64,000 nucleotides of DNA, taken from positions 206,516,750-206,580,749 of the forward strand of contig CP136069.1 in NCBI GenBank assembly GCA_032622095.1, read 5' to 3'. The notes under the pieces were generated by a model. The model worked only from the letters and a program-made list of their open reading frames with translations, had not been told where the DNA came from and did no database searches. Made by a program: the position numbers and the translations under genes. This DNA comes from Siphonodentalium dalli. Taxonomy: Eukaryota > Mollusca > Scaphopoda > Gadilida > Siphonodentaliidae. Positions 24,849 to 35,828 of this stretch are shown here, piece after piece (positions within the stretch are counted from its first letter, which is position 1; each line of letters begins with the position of its first letter).

Positions 24849-25197
24849 TTAACTAACTAGAAACATCAAAGTTGTTAATACACTCAGCAATGCAATTAAT
24901 TCCAAATGTTTATAGAGAGTGGTAACAGAAAAGTATCTTTATGTTTGATTTTTTGTGAATTTTCCTATACAATTTACTTGCAAAACCCTCATAACAGGTT
25001 GAATTTAGTTTCTGCATGTCTTGGTATGTGCATATAGCACAATTATAAGGTATATGATACATACTTGTGGGTCTCATTCTGCTCTAGTATCCCCTGACTG
25101 AACAACTATTAAAATTCGATTTTTATTAGGGAGTAACCATCTTCAAAGTAAGAATTTTTCCAGAACGCTACACTAAAAAATGTCCAGCATACCTTAA

Positions 25198-25528
25198 AAA
25201 GGCACTGCACACTAAATCCGACCATTTATAGAACCATCAGAATATATGCAATAAAAAAATGAATGAATTTTAGTCATGGGTTAGTGCAAAATACACCAAA
25301 AATACAAATAAAACAAAAAGCATGTGTAATTATAATGAAAATGAATTTATGAATCCAGCCATAAATTCATTTTCATTATAATTACAATGTTGTTTGCATC
25401 GTTCGTAGAGCAAATGGTTGTATTTTGCACTAATCCATGACTAAAATTCATTCATTTATTGCATATATTCTGTTGAGTATAAAAGGAGATGGTCCTATAA
25501 ATGGTCGGATTTAGTGTACAGTACCCCG
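25198..25528. mobile_element. TTAA MITE (family T2) with near-complete palindrome
   Basis: TTAA at 25194-25197 and 25529-25532. The left end reads AAAGGCACTGCACACTAAAT. The right end, read inverted, is CGGGGTACTGTACACTAAAT, and both continue CCGACCATTTATAG. The whole 331 bp is palindromic. At the centre, 25-26-bp perfect arms (around 25328-25387) start GTAATTATAATGAAAATG. A fragment of the same family ends at 39563. Confidence 0.9.
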
Positions 25529-25629
25529 TTAACTTAAGCACAAACAACACGTCGGTACCTATAAACAAAAAACAAAAAACAACATGCTCACAGTTTATTA
25601 CATCGGATAATTGATAATACAATGTTTTG

Positions 25630-25631
<2 letters not shown>

Positions 25632-25693
<62 letters not shown>
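25632..25693. repeat. (CT)n microsatellite
   Basis: Uninterrupted CT dinucleotides for about 60 bp. Confidence 0.99.
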
Positions 25694-25698
<5 letters not shown>

Positions 25699-26163
25699 CT
25701 AATTTACTGGACGAGTTTTGTAAATTCCGTTATAAACTTGGGACGAGTTGTAGATTCTATTTAATACATGATCCAAAAGCCTCGATAAAACATACTTAAA
25801 TCAACAAATGTGACGTGAAACTCAAATCGGCTTCTGTAATGCATGCGATAACGTTTCACGTAACTGAAAGTTGTTTTCCCGTGTAAAGAAATAGTCCCAG
25901 ATAAATAAAGACTATGTGACTATGTGACGTATTTAATGGTTTATATTTAATTAAATAACTTTTCAAACTCTTCATTCAGTAGAGTGTGTTGGAAAATATT
26001 GGAAGCTATAGTATTTTGAGACGTAGCGTACATGTAAACAGACGACAAACCGGAAGTCAAAGGTCACCTGTCACTATTTCATATTATTAAACGAACGTTT
26101 AATATCAAAAATTATATAATGGATTTATTTGATGGAATAAGGGTAGGATCATATAATAAATAG

Positions 26164-26311
26164 AGGATCTCACATGAGTTTCTATTTTATACGGAATTTA
26201 TCAACCGAGTTCACTAAATTCGATTTGAGCCGAGGTTTACCGTGGCTCAAATAGAATTTAGAGGACGAGGTTGATAAATTACGTATAAAATAGGACGAGT
26301 GTGAGATACCT
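26164..26311. mobile_element. palindromic MITE-like hairpin
   Basis: The arms AGGATCTCACA..TCTATTTTATACG and the inverted AGGTATCTCACA..CCTATTTTATACG continue with AATTTATCAACC on both sides. The total is about 148 bp, close in size and style to the 140-bp palindromes at 26632 and 27910. Confidence 0.75.
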
Positions 26312-26498
26312 TTTATCACATGATCAAATAAACCCGAAGCAACGCGAAATATTCATCGAAAACAACAATCATAAACTACAGCGATCGCAAGTGATTTGAA
26401 GAACGCCGTGACGTCATCGCGCGCGCTGATATTAAACGTGTCTATTACCAATAAATTAATTATGAAACTGCTTTTATGGCCAAATTATGTGATAAAAT

Positions 26499-26626
26499 GT
26501 GATATGGGGTTCTATATAATGTGATATGGGTTCTATATAATGTGATATGGGGTTCTATATAATGTGATATGGGGTTCTATATAATGTGATATGGGGTTCT
26601 ATATAATGTGATATGGGGTTCTATAT
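26499..26626. repeat. 22-bp satellite, left patch
   Basis: Nearly six copies of a 22-bp unit containing GTGATATGGGGTTCTATA. The same unit, in the same orientation, forms the 27297-27386 spacer (four copies) and the 28053-28110 patch (about 2.6 copies). Confidence 0.97.
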
Positions 26627-26631
26627 TATAA

Positions 26632-26771
26632 GTTACAGGGCGAGTTGTTGCCGAATACGGTGTCATATGAGGCGAAGTGAGATTAATATCGGGCGAGGCG
26701 CTAGCCGAGCCCGATATTAATCTCGCTGAGCCTCATATGTCACCGTAGCCGGCAACAACGAGCCCTGTAAC
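26632..26771. mobile_element. 140-bp palindromic MITE, copy 1
   Basis: Starts GTTACAGGGCGAGTTGTTG and ends with the near inverse, CAACAACGAGCCCTGTAAC. The inner arms share CATATGAGGC, GAGATTAATATCGGGC and a GGCGCTAGCC centre. It could form a single long hairpin. Confidence 0.8.
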
Positions 26772-26773
26772 GA

Positions 26774-27295
26774 TTTTATCATGTCACCCACATATAATGT
26801 TTTCCGTGTGAGATTTTGAATTACTTATACGAAGTTCATTACCTGCTAGTAAGTAAATTTGTTGTCTATGGCTATTAACTTATGTAACGTCACAGTGACG
26901 CGTCATGGGCGTTGAACGTCAACGCATTGAGTCAATGGCTAATCACCAGAAGCAGGACAACAAACTTGAGTTTGATAGTTAATTTATGAGTGTTTAGAAT
27001 TTCTCAAATATATCAAATGCAGGTTTTGGTATATGGTGCTAAGTGTTTAAATTAACAGAACTTGATTTCCGACATATATCCCTTTTCTTGGCGCCAAAAT
27101 ACACCGAAAATATACCCGAGGCGGCAGAGTTCCATGAAAAACAAAATGGCGACATCGACCCCATATGGGAACCTAGCCCGTCCCATATGGATTCCATATG
27201 GGACGGGCTACAAAGATGACGACACCATGTCTCCTGATATGCTTCTACCAACGGAGCGTCCTCATTGGTCGATCCAACAAGGTGACATGATAAAA
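26774..27295. mobile_element. 520-bp element with 15-bp inverted ends, copy 1
   Basis: Bounded by TTTTATCATGTCACC and its exact inverse GGTGACATGATAAAA. No transposase is encoded. It contains the palindrome around CCCATATGG at about 27175-27211. Confidence 0.7.
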
Positions 27296-27296
27296 T

Positions 27297-27386
27297 GTGA
27301 TATGGGGTTCTATATAATGTGATATGGGGTTCTATATAATGTGATATGGGGTTCTATATAATGTGATATGGGGTTCTATATAATGT
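27297..27386. repeat. 22-bp satellite, central spacer
   Basis: Four copies of the unit in the same direction as the outer patches, sitting at the centre of the 1.4-kb inverted repeat. Confidence 0.95.
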
Positions 27387-27387
27387 G

Positions 27388-27907
27388 TTATCATGTCACC
27401 TGGTTGGATCGACCAATGAGGACGCTCCGTTGGTAGAAGCATATCAGGAGACATGGGGTCGTCATCTTTGTAGCCCGTCCCATATGGAATCCATATGGGA
27501 CGGGCTAGGTTTCCATATGGGGTCGATGTCCGCCATTTTGTTTTTCATGGACTCTGCCGCCTCGGGTATATTTTCGGTGTATTTTGGCACAAAGAAAAGG
27601 GATATCTGTCGGAAATCAAGTTCTGTTAATTTAAAGACATAGTACCATATACCAAAACCTGCATGTGATATATTTGAGAAATTCTAAACACTCATAAATT
27701 AATTATCAAACTCAAGTTTGTTGTCCTGCTTCTGGTGATTAGCCATTGATTCAATGCGTTGACGTTCAACGCCCATGACGCGTCACTGTGACGTTAAACA
27801 AGTTACTAGCCATAGACAAAAAAATTACTTACTGGCAGGTAATCAACTTCGTATAAGTAATTCAAATTCTCACACGGAAAACATGATATGTGGGTGACAT
27901 GATAAAA
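27388..27907. mobile_element. 520-bp element with 15-bp inverted ends, copy 2 (inverted)
   Basis: Inverted copy of 26774-27295. It starts TTATCATGTCACC and ends GGTGACATGATAAAA. Confidence 0.7.
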
Positions 27908-27909
27908 TC

Positions 27910-28049
27910 GTTACAGGGCTCGTTGTTGCCGGCTACGGTGACATATGAGGCTCAGCGAGATTAATATCGGGCTCGGCTAGCGCCTCGCCCGATATTAATC
28001 TCACTTCGCCTCATATGACACCGTATCCGGCAACAACTCGCCCTGTAAC
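27910..28049. mobile_element. 140-bp palindromic MITE, copy 2 (inverted)
   Basis: Inverted copy of 26632-26771, with GTTACAGGGCTCGTTGTTG at its left and CGCCCTGTAAC at its right. Confidence 0.8.
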
Positions 28050-28052
28050 TTA

Positions 28053-28133
28053 GAATATGGGGTTCTATATAATGTGATATGGGGTTCTATATAATGTGAT
28101 ATGGGGTTCGGACATTAAGTGGGCCTTTAAGAC
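28053..28133. repeat. 22-bp satellite, right patch, ending in a TTAA-element terminus
   Basis: About 2.6 satellite units run into ACATTAAGTGGGCCTTTAA, which matches the right terminus of family T3 (31998-32360). So a T3-like right end closes this region. No matching left end was found. Confidence 0.6.
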
Positions 28134-29170
28134 AACAAGTATGCAATAATTTGATACTTTTTATTCTCTTGAAGTTTCAGCACACTGTCGGTGGTATCGA
28201 CATCTTTCATATGTCCTAGAACATCTTACAACAGACCAATTGTGCTTCCTGTCTATACGCTGCTGAACCCCAACATCGAGAATAATAGTTTCAGATTTCA
28301 TCTTATTTGCCCTTGTAGTGTTGCCACAAACAATAGTGTTTCTCGCAACAACAGGTTGTTGGGAACCATCGCACCATCTTCCTCCAATTCCACTTCAGGT
28401 GTGGACAATAAGCATAGAAATAGACTGGCCTGTACCCGGATTTCACGCAGTAGCTGTAGCTCCACCAGTAGTTGTAACATTTCTTCCTGGGAATCGGTAT
28501 AATATATATATGTAAGAAGATATGTTCATCTTTCTTGACTTGACAGGTTTTAGAACATTCACGCGTATTCTATATCAGATCCTCTTAAAGCAAACTGAAA
28601 TCTGATATTTTATATAACGCAATTTCCACCATGACTCGCATTAAAGATGCATTCAGGGTTTCAGACCTCCAGTTACAACAACAACATAATAATGCATGCA
28701 GTCAAATTAGATAAAATACCAACAATTGGAACAAAATGACCCATTCTCAAAAGTACATACGAGAGACCCTTCATACGAGAGACCCTTCATACGAGAGACC
28801 CTTCTGTACTTTTGGTCGTGGGGTCATTTTGTTCCAGGTAATTGTGTCACAATTTTGATTTAAACGTTTTAATTAAATAAATACAAACAAACAAATACTC
28901 TCACTATCGTTCTATTTCAGCACCAGATGTATACGCCTTTTATAGCCGTGTTTTCACTGTGGCCCGCGCCATCCAACAGAATAACGGATATAAGTCCAAT
29001 ATGGGCTTATATCAGAACCAAATATGTCCAAATATGAACAAATGTCAATATTTAGGTCCAACATGAACCGGTTGCCCAATGATATATTGAAGTAGCATAA
29101 TAACATCAAAATGCATAAAAGAGTAGGATATGTCTGTCATGTGTATGGGGCGCCATCCCTGCAAATATTC
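28134..29170. other. unassigned sequence
   Basis: It contains a triple ACGAGAGACCCTTC repeat at 28755-28805. Several overlapping open frames at 28191-28515, on both strands, show no known domain and none stands out by codon choice, so none is called. Confidence 0.35.
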
Positions 29171-29176
29171 GTTTTT

Positions 29177-29790
29177 GGATATATCTCCTTGGATCCAAGC
29201 AGATATCTGCTCGCATTATGGAGATATCTCCTCGGTTTCAAGGAGATATCTGCTTGGAATATGGAGATATCTCCTCGGATTTCTCCTTGAAACCGAGTAG
29301 ATATCTCCATAATGTGAGCAGATATCTGCTTGGATCCAAGGAGATATCTCCTTGGATCCAAGCAGATATCTGCTAGCATTATGGAGATATATCCTTGAAA
29401 TATGTTCAAGGAGATATATCCTTGGATCCAAGCAGATATCTGCTCGGATTATGGAGATATCTGCTTGAAAAATATTTCAAGGAGATATCTCCATATTCCG
29501 AGCAGATATCTGCTTGGATGTATTTCGAAAAAATGGAAAAAAACGTATATGTACTGTGGAGAAATCATTAATATTTCATGGCCGCAGTTTTCCAAGGAGA
29601 TATCTCCATAATCCAAGCAGATATCTGCTTGGAATATTTTCAAGGAGATATCTGCTTGGAATATGGAGATATCTCCATAATCCGAGCAGATATCTGCTTG
29701 GATTATGGAGATATCTCCTCGGTTTCAAGGAGATATCTTGTTGGAAATATTTCAAGCAGATATCTCGTAGTTGCGATGAGATATCTCCTA
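29177..29790. repeat. array of AGATATCT palindromes spaced 21-22 bp
   Basis: Twenty-three AGATATCT-type cores (some AGATATAT or AGATATCTTG) start at 29201, 29222, 29244, 29265, 29299, 29320, 29342, 29364, 29385, 29412, 29434, 29455, 29483, 29504, 29598, 29619, 29646, 29667, 29688, 29709, 29731, 29758 and 29779. Cores are extended to GGAGATATCTCC or GCAGATATCTGC and linked by TTGGATCCAAG, itself a palindrome. Open frames in this region on both strands are by-products. Confidence 0.95.
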
Positions 29791-29819
29791 AATATCGTCG
29801 GCATTGATTGGGTTTTCAG

Positions 29820-29912
29820 TGGACACATATTACATTGCCTGTATGATCCATGTAAAACGCCAAATACACGATAATTACAGAGATTACATGCATGTGTGTA
29901 TCCACCCTTAGT
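29820..29912. repeat. dispersed segment shared with family T5
   Basis: Matches about 22700-22797: ACACATATTACAT, TGTATGATCCATGTAAAACG, ACACGATAATTACAGAGATT and ACATGCATGTGTGTATCC. It is a single right end, directly after the AGATATCT array. Confidence 0.85.
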
Positions 29913-31990
29913 GTTTATTTTCCCCAAAATTTTGGTTTAAACAATTTAAAAATTAAAAATATGCTCACTACGGGCTTATTTCAGAATCAAGTAAGTCGAA
30001 TATGAACCAATATGAATATTTAGCTTTAAATGTGCTACAGCGGCCTCTATCGCACCAAGGGGCCGTAGGCCTCTCCGACGCTGTATAGAGAATGTTTCAG
30101 CTAGTTAAATATAATTTAGTGTATATATACTTTTTAAATTTGCACTTGGGATTACAGGTCTGGGATTACAGGTCTGCTCAGTCTGTCGCAGCAGAAAGTT
30201 GTCTGCTGGTACTAAATTCCTGATAAACCGGGGGGGGGTAGTAAAAATTTGCAGTAAGGTATGCCGTTTTTTTGCATCTGGCATTTTCGGGGACCCACCA
30301 TCCCCCAAACCTGCAAAAAGATTATTTTTTTACTGCCAATTTGTTTACACCCACCCCTAAAACCGCATAAAACTCTACTGATATCACTCATACCAATGGG
30401 AATTATCTCATTTTGTTCAAATAACAGTTTAAACTATTTCAGAAGCTGTTTTAATTGAAAAATAAAAACAGTTTTATAAATTGCTGATCGTCTATAAACC
30501 GAGGTCATTGTTCAGGATATACCAACAATTTCTATTTCCACGATTGGTATGTCAACCAGCCAATTATCTAACATATTACACCACTTATGTTAGTCTACGG
30601 GAGCAACTTACTACTATTATATATACTAAACTAGCTGAAACAGGCTGCATTCGGGAGCCTATATATTCAGCGTTGGAGATACCTGTGGCCCCTTTGTGGG
30701 ACTTCGCGCACATTTTGATCTTAGACAGAGCCTCATGTAGCGGTGACCCCTTTGTGCGCTTCAAGTACATTTTGATCATTGAAACATTTTGATTTATATA
30801 TATTGTTTTAATTTATTTTTTTTAGATTGAATTCATTGCTCATTTTAACACAACCGATTTTATTTTATTTTAATTCAAAATTTTAACAAACTAATATAAT
30901 AACATCCGCCAGGGTACCCCGAGTTGGTTTAACTCGGTCCAGGGGTCTGAGAGAAAAAAATTAATGTTTGAGACAGTTGCTAGCTCTTCTTTCATGCACA
31001 CCAAGTTTGGTATAGACTTTAGTTACATCAAGACAAAAAACCCCAGCGTAAACTCCAGCGTAAACTCCAACGCCCAGGCGAAACAAGAATTTGCACATTA
31101 GTATACACGTACGCGGCGCTCGCAATAAGCGTTCAGATATGTCCACACTAACCCCGGCATACTTTCCTGCAAATGTTGTATTACCCCCCTCCCGGATAAA
31201 CATTAGTAATTCTACTCAAATTACGTTAGCTGTAAGACAATGTTTTCCTAATAACATCCATGGACACATTTGCACGAATATATATAGGAACATAAAGTGT
31301 AACGAAAGAATGTTTGCATTCCTGAATCAAATCCCCTTTATTTTGACATAATATGTGCAGTTATAAACCATTTATATAGTTACTGACATAATTCTGGGTA
31401 TACTTCCTAGAAAATCGTCGGAGACCCTGCATGGGAGACCTGCGAAACGTGTGATTGGAGGACAAGTTCTCTATAATTAATCACGTCAAATACATTCTGG
31501 AACTAATACTGCTACAGATACTTATCTTTATATGATTATTTTGCTATTTTGATAAGAACTTCAAATGTTGCCCTCTAAGGCGAAAAGTTGGGCGAAAAAA
31601 ATCGGCCGCTCGGTAAGTAAAAATTTGACATTTCGGCCTCTAAAGGCGAATATAGACTTACGTGGCACAGCCCGCGATGTGCACCTTCTGCCACTGTGGA
31701 TGTGGCAGGTAGCACCATTTTCCGAAATATTTGACTGCCCAAAGACTGTAATAATATACTGGACATGGGTTTGGAAATGGCTTGAGCTGGGACGGGAGAC
31801 TGTAAAAGACAATTAAAATAATTCACATATAGTCAATATCTACCTGATTCGAATTAATGATTTTTTATGTTCGTGTCATTTGCAATTTGTTAACTCATGT
31901 TTTTTCGCCACATACTTACATATACGCCCAATATACTTACATATACGCCCAATATATTTACATATACGCCCAATTACACGACTTTATATC
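29913..31990. other. unassigned sequence
   Basis: No exon or element end recognised. A small inverted repeat lies at about 30035-30095 (GGCCTCT...AGGCCTC), and a GC-richer patch at 31560-31810 with overlapping open frames on both strands shows no known domain. CATATACGCCCAATATA repeats occur three times at 31918-31975. Confidence 0.35.
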
Positions 31991-31997
31991 GTATTAA

Positions 31998-32360
31998 AGG
32001 CCCACATAATTTTCGAATGCCCAGTTAACATTATTCCATATTATATACCATTTGGAAGAGGAACCAAAACAATATATATTCCACCAGAATACGAAGCATT
32101 CGCCCAACTGTCCACCAAGTGATAGAGATTCGTTCCAAGACTCCCCCTTGTCAACCCAGAATGCATCAGAATTTAAATTAAAAGATAGAGTTATTCCCCT
32201 TCCATTGAGTATAAAAGACTTTATAGTACAGTCCGAAACAAAATTAAATACAGGACACACATTTGTACCTCGACAAAAACAACATGTTCCCAGTTTATGG
32301 AATATGTTGTATATATGTTGTATATAATGTGATCTGGTGACTCGAAAATTAATTGGGCCT
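31998..32360. mobile_element. TTAA MITE (family T3), copy 1
   Basis: TTAA at 31994-31997 and 32361-32364. The left end is AGGCCCACATAATTTTCGA. The right end, inverted, is AGGCCCAATTAATTTTCGAG. It is 363 bp and non-coding. The 167-residue minus-strand frame over 31994-32497 is incidental. Confidence 0.88.
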
Positions 32361-32744
32361 TTAAGTGTAAATATACGACAATCATTCGCTACTTTGGCCA
32401 ATTGAATATATTGGACTGGCCATGTATGACGTTGACCCCCTTGTGTGAAACGTTTGGTTGACTTTGTTTGTGTATGAAACGCTATCGACACATGCACCCT
32501 TAATGATATTCCAAGTCTGTTCGTAGTAAAACCAGCTGATATATTGGATCGCGAGACGCTAGATTTAAACCTGGCATCTCGCTATCCCAATATCTTAGCT
32601 GCGTGGGTTTCAGTACGAGCAGACTTGGACTGCCCGAATGAGATACATTGGAATACATTTTTTTGCGATGTTGCACACACAATTCATTTCTTTGATACCC
32701 GTTACCATTAAAATAAAGGTTTTTAATTAAAGTTAATTTTCCGA

Positions 32745-32990
32745 AAAATAATCTCCAAAACATTATATATTATGAACTTATCCGGTGTAATGCACTGTGA
32801 ACTTGTTGTTTTGTTAGGTATCGACTTCGTTTCTGTTTCATTATTTTCTATGGGTATCTTCTGAGACACAGACGTTTCACATTGTGATGAATTATAGTAT
32901 TTTAATCATATTTATTGCATAGATTGTTATCAAAACCGTATATCAAGGCATTTAAAAAAATAATCAGTGACTCGAAAATTAAATGGGCCT
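32745..32990. mobile_element. TTAA MITE (family T3), partial copy abutting the 33-bp array
   Basis: Shares AATCTCCAAAACATT and ACTTATCCGGTGTAAT with copy 2 (36220-36280), and ends ACTCGAAAATTAAATGGGCC T before TTAA (32991-32994). The minisatellite starts 7 bp further on. Confidence 0.75.
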
Positions 32991-33000
32991 TTAACGCATG

Positions 33001-35242
33001 ACCTTGAACAGATATCTAGGTCCCTATTGATTTACCTTGAACAGATATCTAGGTCCCTATTGATTTACCTTGAACAGATATCTAGGTCCCTATTGATTTA
33101 CCTTGAACAGATATCTAGGTCCCTATTGATTTACCTTGAACAGATATCTAGGTCCCTATTGATTTACCTTGAACAGATATCTAGGTCCCTATTGATTTAC
33201 CTTGAACAGATATCTAGGTCCCTATTGATTTACCTTGAACAGATATCTAGGTCCCTATTGATTTACCTTGAACAGATATCTAGGTCCCTATTGATTTACC
33301 TTGAACAGATATCTAGGTCCCTATTGATTTACCTTGAACAGATATCTAGGTCCCTATTGATTTACCTTGAACAGATATCTAGGTCCCTATTGATTTACCT
33401 TGAACAGATATCTAGGTCCCTATTGATTTACCTTGAACAGATATCTAGGTCCCTATTGATTTACCTTGAACAGATATCTAGGTCCCTATTGATTTACCTT
33501 GAACAGATATCTAGGTCCCTATTGATTTACATTGAACAGATATCTAGGTCCCTATTGATTTACCTTGAACAGATATCTAGGTCCCTATTGATTTACCTTG
33601 AACAGATATCTAGGTCCCTATTGATTTACCTTGAACAGATATCTAGGTCCCTATTGATTTACCTTGAACAGATATCTAGGTCCCTATTGATTTACCTTGA
33701 ACAGATATCTAGGTCCCTATTGATTTACCTTGAACAGATATCTAGGTCCCTATTGATTTACCTTGAACAGATATCTAGGTCCCTATTGATTTACCTTGAA
33801 CAGATATCTAGGTCCCTATTGATTTACCTTGAACAGATATCTAGGTCCCTATTGATTTACCTTGAACAGATATCTAGGTCCCTATTGATTTACCTTGAAC
33901 AGATATCTAGGTCCCTATTGATTTACCTTGAACAGATATCTAGGTCCCTATTGATTTACCTTGAACAGATATCTAGGTCCCTATTGATTTACCTTGAACA
34001 GATATCTAGGTCCCTATTGATTTACCTTGAACAGATATATAGGTCCCTATTGATTTACCTTGAACAGATATCCAGGTCTCTATTGATTTACCTTGAACAG
34101 ATATCTAGGTCCCTATTGATTTACCTTGAACAGATATCTAGGTCCCTATTGATTTACCTTGAACAGATATCTAGGTCCCTATTGATTTACCTTGAACAGA
34201 TATCTAGGTCCCTATTGATTTACCTTGAACAGATATCTAGGTCTCTATTGATTTACCTTGAACAGATATATAGGTCCCTATTGATTTACCTTGAACAGAT
34301 ATCCAGGTCTCTATTGATTTACCTTGAACAGATATCTAGGTCCCTATTGATTTACCTTGAACAGATATCTAGGTCCCTATTGATTTACCTTGAACAGATA
34401 TCCAGGTCTCTATTGATTTACCTTGAACAGATATCTAGGTCTCTATTGATTTACCTTGAACAGATATCTAGGTCCCTATTGATTTACCTTGAACAGATAT
34501 CTAGGTTCCTATTGATTTACCTTGAACAGATATCTAGGTCCCTATTGATTTACCTTGAACAGATATCTAGGTCCCTATTGATTTACCTTGAACAGATATC
34601 TAGATCCCTATTGATTTACCTTGAACAGATATCTAGATCCCTATTGATTTACCTTGAACAGATATCTAGGTCCCTATTGATTTACCTTGAACAGATATCT
34701 AGGTCCCTATTGATTTACCTTGAACAGATATCTAGGTCCCTATTGATTTACCTTGAACAGATATCTAGGTCCCTATTGATTTACCTTGAACAGATATCTA
34801 GGTCCCTATTGATTTACCTTGAACAGATATCTAGGTCCCTATTGATTTACCTTGAACAGATATCTAGGTCCCTATTGATTTACCTTGAACAGATATCTAG
34901 GTTCCTATTGATTTACCTTGAACAGATATCTAGGTCCCTATTGATTTACCTTGAACAGATATCTAGGTCCCTATTGATTTACCTTGAACAGATATCTAGG
35001 TCCCTATTGATTTACCTTGAACAGATATCTAGGTCCCTATTGATTTACCTTGAACAGATATCTAGGTCCCTATTGATTTACCTTGAACAGATATCTAGGT
35101 CCCTATTGATTTACCTTGAACAGATATCTAGGTCCCTATTGATTTACCTTGAACAGATATCTAGGTCCCTATTGATTTACCTTGAACAGATATCTAGGTC
35201 CCTATTGATTTACCTTGAACAGATATCTAGGTCCATATTGAT
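33001..35242. repeat. 33-bp minisatellite, about 68 copies
   Basis: The unit has GAACAGATATCTAGGTCCCT then ATTGATTTACCTT. Because 33 is divisible by 3, one plus frame stays open for 763 codons (32967-35258) as an 11-residue repeat (LEQISRSLLIY). It starts with a non-ATG codon, lacks a signal peptide, and its variants (S to Y, S to F and silent ones) show no protection of codons, so I do not call a protein. Variant pairs recur 231 bp apart (34031 and 34262), that is seven units. Confidence 0.98.
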
Positions 35243-35695
35243 GTTGTTGATATTTTAAACATGAGCCGTGAACAGATATCTAGGTCCCTATTAATGTTGT
35301 TGATATTTTAAACATGAGCCGTGAACAGATATCTAGGTCCCTATTAATGTTGTTGATATTTTAAACATGAGCCGTGAACAGATATCTAGGTCCCTATTAA
35401 TGTTGTTGATATTTTAAACATGAGCCGTGAACAGATATCTAGGTCTCTATTGATGTTGTTGATATTTTAAACATGAGCCTTGAACAGATATCTAGGTCCC
35501 TATTGATGTTGTTGATATTTTAAACATGAGCCTTGAACAGATATCTAGGTCCCTATTGATGTTGTTGATATTTTAAACATGAGCCTTGAACAGATATCTA
35601 GGTCCCTATTGATGTTGTTGATATTTTAAACATTACCTTGAACAGATATCTAGGTCCCTATTGATGTTGTTGATATTTTAAACATGAGCCTTGCA
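35217..35695. repeat. 53-bp minisatellite, nine copies, sharing the 33-bp array core
   Basis: Units begin at 35217, 35270, 35323, 35376, 35429, 35482, 35535, 35588 and 35640. Each keeps the GAACAGATATCTAGGTCC core of the 33-bp unit but replaces the tail with TGTTGTTGATATTTTAAACA and TGAGCC(G/T)T. The first three or four use GCCGT and the later ones GCCTT. Confidence 0.97.
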
Positions 35696-35828
35696 GTTGA
35701 GTTACGGCCATTAAATAGATTTGGCTTTCTTAAAGATCAAACTGTGTAGTAGGAATACTATAATTATGTCGGTAAATACAAGAAAAACACCGATATATAC
35801 ATGGCTTAACACTTTACCCAACAGAAGG

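Larger units (their letters stand above)
26632..28049. repeat. 1.4-kb nested inverted repeat
   Basis: The left arm (26632-27295) and right arm (27388-28049) are near-identical inverted copies of about 660 bp with a few substitutions and indels. They are separated by 92 bp of 22-bp satellite. Each arm joins a 140-bp palindrome to a 520-bp element and also contains a smaller palindrome around CCCGTCCCATATGG. Frames such as 27062-27322 and 27385-27642 are open on both copies but show no domain. Confidence 0.97.

Noticed and set aside
28191-28515. Ser/Asn-rich open frames
   Set aside because: Three frames on two strands are equally open; no family resemblance and no splice signals I trust.
31561-31826. 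Three overlapping 83-codon frames on both strands
   Set aside because: No domain, signal peptide or splice context favours any of them.
32967-35258. 763-residue protein LEQISRSLLIY repeat
   Set aside because: It is a by-product of a 33-bp minisatellite; non-ATG start, no flanking exon signals, replacement changes tolerated freely.
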